Shown here one piece after another: positions 56,501 to 64,000 of a stretch of DNA of 64,000 bases. The first letter of the stretch is position 1. Every line of letters begins with the position of its first letter. Source of the stretch: Lucinisca nassula (taxonomy: Eukaryota; Mollusca; Bivalvia; Lucinida; Lucinidae); the NCBI GenBank assembly GCA_963580285.1, contig OY757024.1, forward strand, positions 126,914,045 to 126,978,044. The letters run 5' to 3'. A program made the position numbers and the translations under genes. The notes under the pieces are model-generated. The model made no database searches, was not told the origin of the DNA, and worked only from the letters and a program-made list of their open reading frames with translations.

Positions 56501-57050
56501 TCTGGGCCCTGAGGTTTCAGAGAAGAAGAATTTTGAAGCTTTTTTTCCATTATGAGTCTATACGAGCTAAGGGGCCCCGAAGTGTGGCCAATTTGGACCC
56601 CAGGGGCATGATTGGCAGGAATTATGTTAATGACCACTTGCCATTGCTAAATGCTAAATATCTAAGCTCTGGGCCCTGTGGTCTCAGGGAAGACGATTTC
56701 TTTAAGCTTTTTTCCATTATGAGTCTATGATAGCGAAGGGGCCCCTGGGCATGGCCCATTTGGAACCCAGGTGCATTATTGGCAGGAATTATGTAGGTGA
56801 CGACTTGCCCTTGCTACATGCTAAATATCTAAGCTTTGGGCCCTGTGGTTTCAGAGAAGAAGATTTTTGAAGCTTTTTTTCCATTATGAGTCTATAGGAG
56901 CTAAGGTTCCCCGGGGTGTTGCCAATTTTGACCCCAGGGGCATGATTGGTAGCATTTATGTAGGTGACCAAAATACAAGCTAAATATCTAAGCTCTGGGC
57001 CCTCTGGTTTCAGAGAAGAAGATTTTTTAAATTTTTCCCATTATAAGTCT
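53540..57050. repeat. ~165-bp tandem repeat, about 21 units
   Basis: Units share GGGGCATGATTGGCAGGA, TATGTAGGTGACCACTTGCC, TGCTAAATATCTAAGCTCTG and GTGGTTTCAGAGAAGAAGAT. Reading frames of 60-120 codons recur with similar peptides because the unit is close to a multiple of three; they have no start-to-stop conservation. Confidence 0.9.
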
Positions 57051-57405
57051 ATGGGATCTATATGTTGCCATGGCAACCAGAATTCCATCTGATCAGCCCA
57101 AAAACCATATGCAGCCTTTCCCCCTACCTGATGATGCTTCAGATGAAATTTGGGGTATTAGAGATATACTTATTTGAAATTGTTTACAGATGCACGGAGG
57201 CACGCACAGACACACGCACGATGGACGACGGACAAAATGTGATCACAAAAGCTCTCCTTGTCACTACGTGACAGGTGAGCTAAAAAATTCAGCAGACGAC
57301 ATAAGCAGACGACATTTTCAGATGTAGTTTATTGTAAACTCATTAATATTCATGAGACATAGCTCCAAACACCAAGCGTTTTTCTTTATTTCTTGTCAGA
57401 AACAC

Positions 57406-57709
57406 GGGCCCCCGCCCATAGGGGCTTGAAGAAATATATGGGCTGCATGATGCTTCCACGCAGAGCTGAATCTGGCCCGTGCACTAGTACTGGTAAACCG
57501 CTTAGAGGATCTAAGCCTGTCCAGGAACCGCATTGCTAGGCGGACCGTCCATGCTAATAAACCCTATGGTTTCATTGGGCAACAGGGCTTGAGATGTCAT
57601 TTCATCTCAATGTCGGGTAAAAGTCCCACAAAATTGGAAGCAACGTCTCCAAAATGACCTTTACAGTGTTTAGGGGGACATTAAACCTCAAATCAAACAA
57701 ACAAACAAA
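57406..57709 (+). mobile_element. SINE F1 copy
   Basis: 304 bp, 13-bp duplication TTGTCAGAAACAC (57393-57405, 57710-57722). Confidence 0.92.
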
Positions 57710-58027
57710 TTGTCAGAAACACATATTGAGGCAGTTCTAACAAGGACCAACAACAGGTGTTTTCCAGAAGACACTTCTAACAAACGTTTTAATGGAGAAA
57801 GAAGTTTATCCTAAAATTATTCGTTTTTCCCCTCCCTTTCTTCAGATATAATGAGAACTTCATTTCTGAAAAATCATTCACAAATTTTAAACCATGGTCA
57901 ATTTATACCACTTCCTCTTTAAACTGTTTCTATGATATCCAAAACCTTGACATAATAAACAGTGTTAACAAGAGGTAGTGTTGTTGTAAATATCAATCAC
58001 AGATGTTGTTATGTTGCTGTTTAGACC

Positions 58028-58240
58028 TTAACCCTTGTCCTGCTAAGCCCAGATATGCTTTTTTTTCCAAACAATGAAGACCCAGATCAGATGGCTTCTG
58101 AAGAAGCCATCTGATCAGGATCTACATTGTTTGCCATTCAGATTGTGAATTTGTTGGAATAATTTGCATCAAGTAATCTGATTGGTTGATAATCGGTAGT
58201 GGGTGTGGCAGATTAAAATATTCAGCAGTACAAGGGTTAA
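58028..58240. mobile_element. TTAA MITE type 1
   Basis: 213 bp, ends TTAACCCTTGTCCTGC / GTACAAGGGTTAA. An ~80-bp flank (TGTTGTTGTAAATA.CAATC ... GCTGTTTAGACCTTAA) is repeated on both sides. Confidence 0.88.
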
Positions 58241-58420
58241 CAAGAAGTTGTGTTGTTGTAAATAGCAATCACAGATGATGAAAGTTTAATGTTGTTCTGT
58301 TGCTGTTTAGACCTTAAGTGTCGCCTCCCAGAAAAGGGAAATCAAAGCACTCAGAGCTATATGGCTTAAGTGACAATAGAGTATGCAAGGCAAGCAATGG
58401 AAAGAATTGGGAGGAGATGA

Positions 58421-60242
58421 TTTGTTTGTTTGTTTGATTTCAGGTTTAACGTCCCCATCAACACTGTAAAGGTCATTTTGGAGACGTTGCTTCCAATTTT
58501 GTGGGACTTTTACCCGACATTGAGATGAAATGACATCTCAAGCCCTGTCGCCGAATGAAACCAAAAGGGTTTATTAGCATGGACGGTCCGCCCTGCACCG
58601 TGGTTCCTGGACAGGCTTAGATCGTCTAAGCGGTTACTAGTGTGCGGGACGGATTCAGCTCTGCGTGGAAGTGTCACTAGTCAAAATTTTAGGGCATTTA
58701 CATTTCAGAAAAATAAGTGAATAAATAAGTGAGAAAGGGTATCTCGATGTGGGATGAAAGTTGAATGAATGGTTTTATTTTTTTAGGTCAAAGTAAGAGA
58801 GAATGGGTGAATGAGAAAATCATAATTTCAAAAAAAAAAGTTAATTTTTCATTTTAGTTTAAATTGCATAATTTCATATTTTCCCAGGATTTTGTTCATC
58901 AAGCTTAATCTTTGTAAAATTGGTCTAGAGGCATTGTTTTGACAAACAAACAAGTTAAGCACCATGGCTTGAGAAGTGTTTTAGCACCTATGAGCCAACA
59001 AAGGTAGTTTGAAACGCTTGAGCTGGGAGGTCATCAAGCAAAACAACAAGATTAATCAACTAAGGAAACACAAGTCACTCTTTGGGTTTCAAACTGGAAC
59101 TTGGTAGACAACTTAATTGAAAATTGATCAAATTATTGAAACAGTTGTCACTTTGAGATAAGTAACTTTTATTGTTCACAGGAAATTGCAATCTTTAGAT
59201 AATTGGTTTGTTTTCTCAGGTGAAATTGTCTATCTTCAGAAAAATCTTTTAACACCCTTTTGGGTCTGACTTTTGATTGGTCAAACTGACACTTCAAAAA
59301 TGTGCAACTATTGGTTGGATGATAGAAGCCTGTTCATTGGCTCATTTGAGATGGGGCTGATAAGCCCACACAAGCAGTTATAAGAGACAAGTTTTGGAAA
59401 CTGAGACAGAGATACAATACACAGATACAATACAGAGAATACATAGTGAACGAAATTGAACTGTTAACTTGGTTTTGCATCGTAGACCCTACACAGACTG
59501 TTTGATTCAAAGTTCTGTGTAGAGACTTACAAATCTTTGTTAAAACTTAGTAACGGACTTGTGTAAGAAGTGCTTTGCAATATAAGGAAAATAGGAAAAT
59601 TAAATAGCTAAGTAAGGGAGATAACTTTAGGAAATTTGCAAGACATTTGATTTGAGTGAATTGATGAACATTAAATTTTGGGAAAATTATATGCTGGTCG
59701 ACATTACAGCTGTAACAAATTGTGTTAGGAACTTGACATTTCAGGACTCGTTTAGGACTTGACATTTCATGTGAATTCAAAGGAAAAATTGTGCTAAAGT
59801 GAATAAAGACAGTAATAGGACATTCTAAGGAAAAATAGGACATTAAAATAAGAAAAATAGTCTGCATCAATCGCGTTTTATTAAGTTTTGGAACTTTAAC
59901 TAAATTTTGATAGTAAAATATTTAAATATACAAATTTGGGAAAGGTGAACCATGTGTTGTGTTTAACTTTATATACTCTACATCACATCAGACTTTGTGT
60001 TTGGTGTGATTATATGTCACCCAGGGTATTTGGGTTCGGAAACCCCTGGTCTTGTATGCTACCGTCTCGAGCTTAATTCCCCACTTTGCCAAGCGAGTGT
60101 GCTTATACAAGGCCTGGGGCAAAGAAGAGGCAGGGACCCACAACTAGCACCCTGTCACCCGAAGCAACCCGACCCCTAAACCCTGGTTGGCGACAGAAGC
60201 ATCATGCAGCCCATATATTTCTTCAAGCCCCTATGGGCGGGG
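58421..60242 (-). mobile_element. SINE F1 split by a solo LTR
   Basis: The 3' part of the SINE lies at 58421-58671, the 5' end at 60196-60242. A 10-bp duplication GAGGAGATGA flanks the pair (58411-58420, 60243-60252). Confidence 0.88.
58672..60195. mobile_element. 1.5-kb solo LTR of an LTR retrotransposon
   Basis: Starts TGTCAC and ends GCGACA (TGTC...GACA inverted ends), with a 4-bp duplication GAAG on each side (58668-58671, 60196-60199) inside a SINE. A CCAAT-like ATTGGCT and a TATA-like TTATAAG (near 59336-59385) and an AATAAA (near 59801) fit a U3-R-U5 order on the plus strand. No internal retroviral-type genes are present; recombination between LTRs probably removed them. A 107-codon frame on the other strand is not recognisable. 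Confidence 0.8.
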
Positions 60243-60377
60243 GAGGAGATGAATGCAGAAATGAAGCCATGGCTTCGCCCCTTACTAACCCATTTTATAC
60301 CAGAAACCCCTTCTCCAGACTTGCGGGGGAGTCTTTTAACCAAGCTCCCATCTCCATCTGACCTCAGTTGGGACAAT

Positions 60378-60787
60378 AAGAATCTTATATGGGTGTGAGG
60401 GGTGGATTGAAAAATCCGTCCCGAGGGTCACTGTCTGGCAACACGAAGCTTGCCGAGTGATGCCGGACAGTGATCCCGAGGGACGGATTTTTCTATCCAC
60501 CCTTCACACCCATATAGGATTCTTTTTCTTGCATACCTTCCATTTCTATTGCGAATTTTTAATGCTGCTGTCACTTCGGTTACCGACGTCCGCCATTTTT
60601 GTGATGACACAACAGGAATGTTTAGTGACGTCACGCATGACGACGCCGCACATGAGGTTGTAATCAACAAGTGCATTTATCAAATACGCGATTATATTCG
60701 ATTTGGGGTCGGAACACCAGGGTCAGAACATAAATTTCTATCCCAGGGTAAAATCACGGATTTCCTTGTCTGGTGTGCAAGAAATAA
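60378..60787. repeat. ~400-bp repeat F9, second copy
   Basis: Same as 41389-41790, including the hairpin, the TGACGTCAC motif and the GTCGGAACACCAGGGTCAG block. Confidence 0.82.
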
Positions 60788-60865
60788 AACTCTCACACAG
60801 AGACACACACCAGGTAACTGATAAACAGTTCAGGGCCAGATCAGACAGTGCAGGATCAATCTCCA

Positions 60866-61050
60866 CAAAGTCCATTTGTCACATAAGGAGTGGTGGGCCT
60901 ATTTTTTATTTTTATTCTATTTTTGATAGAAAATTCTTTTAGCAAATAGTGCAGGCCCTGATCAGACGCCGTATTCTGCGGCGTCTGATCTGGGCTTGCA
61001 CTGTTTTGCCAAGGTACTCCTTTCAGGGTTTCCCGCATACAATGGGTTAA
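60866..61050. mobile_element. TTAA MITE type 3, left end lost
   Basis: Core CTGATCAGACGCCGTATTC with its complement; right end ATACAATGGGTTAA. Confidence 0.82.
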
Positions 61051-61141
61051 TTTGACCCTACCCAATCTACTTGAAAATCCAAGACTCTACTTCTGATCTA
61101 AGTGTAAGAGTTCATGATGTGGAAACATCTACTAGCAACAG

Positions 61142-62050
61142 TAAGGATTACCAAGCCCAGGAACTTAGGGGTAAACAGACAAGGGATAGCATAAGTTTGT
61201 TCTATGGCATAATCAAATAAGGATGACCAAGCCCAGGAACTTAGGGGTACACAGACAAGCGATAGCATAAGTTTGTTCTATGGCATAATTGAGAGTTCCT
61301 AAAGCATAATCCAACATTTCTATGACATAATACATGTATTGTGATTCTATGACATAATCTAGAGATTCTACAGCATCAGCTAGCATTTCTATGACATAAT
61401 CTAAGAATTTCTATGGCATTATCTAAAGCTTCAATGACATAATCTAGAGTTGTTCTTACTATATAGTCTAGCTTTACTAGCTATGACATAATCTGGAATT
61501 TCTATGACATAATCATAATCTAGATTTTTTGGTGGCAAAATCTACATTTTCTATGACGCCAGCCTCGGTAGCTCAATCGGATGCGCGTCTGACTGGTGAT
61601 TCGACACCTGCCAGGGTCAGAAACATTTTTTCCTGGAGATTGATCAAGAAATCTTTTCTACAGTTATTCCCTCCCTTCTGCTGATTCAAGCAGGGCAGTT
61701 GTCAGTTTCTGGCAAAATAATGTGCACTGTACTAGTTAACCGCTTATGTATAAGCCTGCCCAGGAAAGTGAGGATAGGTAAACTGACCGGCTCAAAAATG
61801 ACCTACAATAGTGTTGACTGGGGTATTAAACTCCAATACAAACAAACATTTTCGATGACATAATCTAGAGTTTCTACGACACACTGTTTAACTTGTAGGA
61901 CTTGTGGCATAATCAAGTTCTCTGGCATAATCTAGCCTTTTTTCAGCATAATCTAGAGTTCGTATGTCATAATTTAGAGTTTCAAAAGTATAATATAGAG
62001 TTCCCATGGAATAATCTAGAATTTCTGTGGCATAATCTCATTAGAATCTA
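61142..62050. repeat. Short tandem repeat TCTATGACATAATCTAGA
   Basis: 61142-61290 is a ~68-bp direct duplication (CCAAGCCCAGGAACTTAGGG). Then ~20-28 bp degenerate units follow to 62050, split by SINE F2 at 61558. Confidence 0.82.
61558..61846 (+). mobile_element. tRNA-derived SINE F2
   Basis: Head GCCAGCCTCGGTAGCTCAAT has lost about 15 bp before the B-box (ATTCGACACCTG). A 13-bp duplication CATTTTCTATGAC / CATTTTCGATGAC flanks it (61545-61557, 61847-61859). Confidence 0.9.
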
Positions 62051-62384
62051 GAATTTCAGACTTCAGCTAAAACATTTCTAAGCAAGGTATATGTTGGTCA
62101 GATAATATGGAAAAGGCACAAGCCAGACAGTATGGGCAGCTTCATGTGAAAAGGGGGCTTTAATCATGTGCACCCAATGAAGACTACGATAAGCCTGTGA
62201 CCCTAGGTCTCATCATGCAGATCATCGACACTTGTCAGTAGACACATCACTTGATATAATACTGTACAACAATTAACTCATGTCCTTCTGAATAAATGAA
62301 TTTTGCCACACCATATTCTCACTTTAAACCAATCAAATTACTTGAGAAAATTATTATTTTTATTTACCCCTGCGAGGAATTCAA

Positions 62385-62510
62385 GAAATGATTCTGGAAC
62401 AATTCTGTAACTAGTTCTAGAATTGTTCTTGAACATTAAATGGCCGTTCTAGAACAAACATATTCTAGAATTTGTTCTTGAACAATTCTAGAATTTGTTC
62501 TAGATAATGC
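62385..62510. repeat. TTCTAGAA-rich cluster
   Basis: Several TTCTAGAA and TTCTTGAAC palindromes in ~125 bp. Confidence 0.7.
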
Positions 62511-62984
62511 ATGTGCACGGTACCATATTCAGCTGTGTTTAACCTGCATTTGCATATAACCTGCACCATGTTTCGGGGCTAAAAATCGGCAGAAAAAAAA
62601 GAAATCTGGTATATTACCCACAGGGAAGATTGGCTGAATCGTTTGTTGCACCTGCGAGTGAAAAAGCCTTAAAAAATTCTTTTTTTGATTTACAGGTATC
62701 GCAATTACTGCTTTTCACTGTTGATCATCATGGTCACTGATTTTGTGCAACTGATTAGTTGTGACAAACACTAGGCATGCTAGGAGACCAGCAGGTGATT
62801 GCTCAGATATAACAGACAATAACTTAATCTGATCTAATACACCCTTTATTGTTCTAATCCTTTGTTTCGACTAAGTGACAACCCATCCAGCACACAACAG
62901 CGCACCAACATAAAGCCGACAGCGATACAACATTGTATCGCTATTGACCCGATGTCTGCCTGTCATTCTTTGCTGGGGACAAAC
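62511..62984. other. No gene seen
   Basis: No coding, RNA or repeat signature beyond a local ATACAACATTGTATCG palindrome (about 62925-62941). Confidence 0.45.
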
Positions 62985-63196
62985 TTAACCTTTACCCTGC
63001 TGTAGGCGACAAGCCCTATCTTTGCCAACAGTGTAGATCCAGATCAGATGGCTTCTGAAGAAGCCATCTGATCAGGATCTACACAGTTTGACATTCAGTT
63101 TATGAATATGTAGAAATAAGCTGCATCAAGTAATCTGATTGGTTCAAAGTCAGAAATGAGTGTGGCTTAATTGAATATTCAGCAGGTTAAAGGTTA
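62985..63196. mobile_element. TTAA MITE type 1
   Basis: TTAACCTTTACCCTGCTG to CAGCAGGTTAAAGGTTA, complete core. A partial arm of the same type lies at 62271-62355. Confidence 0.86.
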
Positions 63197-63542
63197 GGAA
63201 GCTTGAGAAGTGTCACTGAGAACTCAAGTACATGTACATAGAACCACAGAAACTAACTGAGAATGTGTGTCAAATAATGTTACTCAAAACATTTCCCCTT
63301 TAATTCTTTCCAGTCATTTATTTTCATTATTACTGTAAAACACCTAAATTTGGCAGCAGCAAATTTTGGGGATCTATTGGCAGATTTATAAAAAAAAAAA
63401 GCATCTGTGATTTCTGATGTAGCCCTGTGTTTCTCATGCATGTGAGTTCCACACAGGGTTTTCAAGTTACACATGATTATTTTCAACTTTTTTCCACAAT
63501 TCATTCTTCTTATTGTGTGATTGATTACAAATCAGTTCTTCA

Positions 63543-63842
63543 GCCCCTGTCCATCGGGGCTTGAAGAAATAAATGGGCTGCATGATGCTTCCAGGCAGAG
63601 CTGAAACCAACCCGCTTACGAGTACTGATAAACTGCTTAGAGGATCTAAGCCTACCCAGGCAAAGCGGTGCGAGTCAGCCCCTCAATGCTTATAAACCCT
63701 ATTGGTTTCATTGGGCCGCAGGGCTTGAGATATCATTTCATCTAAATTTCAGGTAAAAAGTCCCACAAAATTGGAAGCAACGTCTCCAAAAATGACCGTT
63801 ACAGTGTTGATGGGGACGTTAAACCTCAAATCAAACAAACAA
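63543..63842 (+). mobile_element. SINE F1 copy
   Basis: From GCCCCTGTCCATCGGGGC to CAAATCAAACAAACAA; no clean duplication seen. Confidence 0.85.
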
Positions 63843-63904
63843 TTATGGTAAAGCACCTAAATTTCGCGGCAGCAAATTTTGGGGATCTTTTGGTGGATTT
63901 ATAA

Positions 63905-64000
63905 AACAAGAGCTGTCACATGACAGCGTAGCTCCCCTGTTTCGCCCCTTCAAGATATAAGGTAAGACTATTGAACCATGAAATATAGATCATATTCACC
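63905..64000 (+). mobile_element. Start of a pearl-like element, cut by window end
   Basis: ACAAGAGCTGTCACATGACA start hairpin, then a GAACCATGAAATATAGATCA unit as at 19750-20230. Confidence 0.6.

Larger units (their letters stand above)
51398..57285 (+). mobile_element. 5.9-kb pearl/Helitron-like element with long tandem core
   Basis: Begins ACAAGAGGGCCAACTGGCGC. Ends with a GACGGAC run, then AAAAGCTCTCC...GTGACAGGTGAGCTAAAA. It has been invaded by a SINE F1 (51471-51755), another SINE (51862-52081) and a pogo-like element (52322-53510). No protein-coding gene is visible. Confidence 0.7.

Noticed and set aside
53880..56730. Repeated frames of 60-120 codons (FEAFFHYESMGAKGP type)
   Set aside because: Translation of the 165-bp array; stops vary from unit to unit.
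59547..59870. 107-codon minus-strand frame
   Set aside because: Lies within the solo LTR, opposite to its likely transcription, with no domain.

Overview
This window looks like an intron-rich, repeat-choked piece of a metazoan nuclear genome, most likely a bivalve mollusc. The DNA is AT-rich and the few coding exons have GT-AG introns of 1-13 kb. The repeat fauna is bivalve-like: tRNA-derived SINEs with (caaa)n tails, elements that begin ACAAGAGGGCC and end GGTGAGCTAAAA around 160-bp tandem cores (the plan described for 'pearl'/HINE elements), palindromic TTAA MITEs and hAT MITEs. No operons, CRISPR arrays or prokaryotic genes are visible. Species assignment is inference.

The one real host gene is on the minus strand and runs off both sides: an ABC transporter of the ABCC/MRP family, closest by memory to ABCC4. 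In transcript order (high to low coordinates) it shows four homologous 253-bp exons, D 50990-51242, C 38550-38802, B 33106-33358 and A 25337-25589. Then come a 120-bp linker exon (10173-10292) and a 90-bp exon with the NBD1 Walker A motif GPVGAGK (3273-3362). The four homologous exons each encode the same 84-residue block, the last two helices (TM5-TM6) of transmembrane domain 1. All start in phase 2 and end in phase 0, so any one can join the linker exon but two cannot be spliced together in frame. This is the architecture of mutually exclusive alternative exons. A fifth, dead copy (about 45292-45424) has a destroyed donor and a SINE insertion. Beside exon C is an array of five further copies of its acceptor half.

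Everything else is mobile or tandem DNA. 1-3.2 kb: TIR minisatellite element, SINE, MITE. 3.4-10.1 kb: MITE cluster interrupted by a 4.6-kb hAT-type element that carries a pearl-like array. 11.0-13.5 kb: a SINE split by a higher-order tandem array. 13.8-20.2 kb: divergent tandem arrays, a 1.3-kb TIR element and SINEs. 20.3-21.4 kb: broken mariner. 22-38 kb: alternating MITEs, SINEs and exons A and B. 39.4-41.3 kb: hAT element. 42.8-45.2 kb: pogo-like MITEs and an array. 46.3-47.1 kb: small hAT element. 49-51 kb: minisatellite, SINEs, MITEs and exon D. 51.4-57.3 kb: a 5.9-kb pearl-like element with three nested insertions. 58.4-60.2 kb: a SINE split by a 1.5-kb solo LTR. 60.4-64 kb: MITEs, SINEs, short tandem repeats.

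About 45 copies of one hairpin core (CAGTGYRGAYCC...GGRTCYRCACTG) sit in several MITE families with different arms. A MITE or SINE lies within about 50 nt of the donor of every TM5-TM6 exon and of the linker exon.
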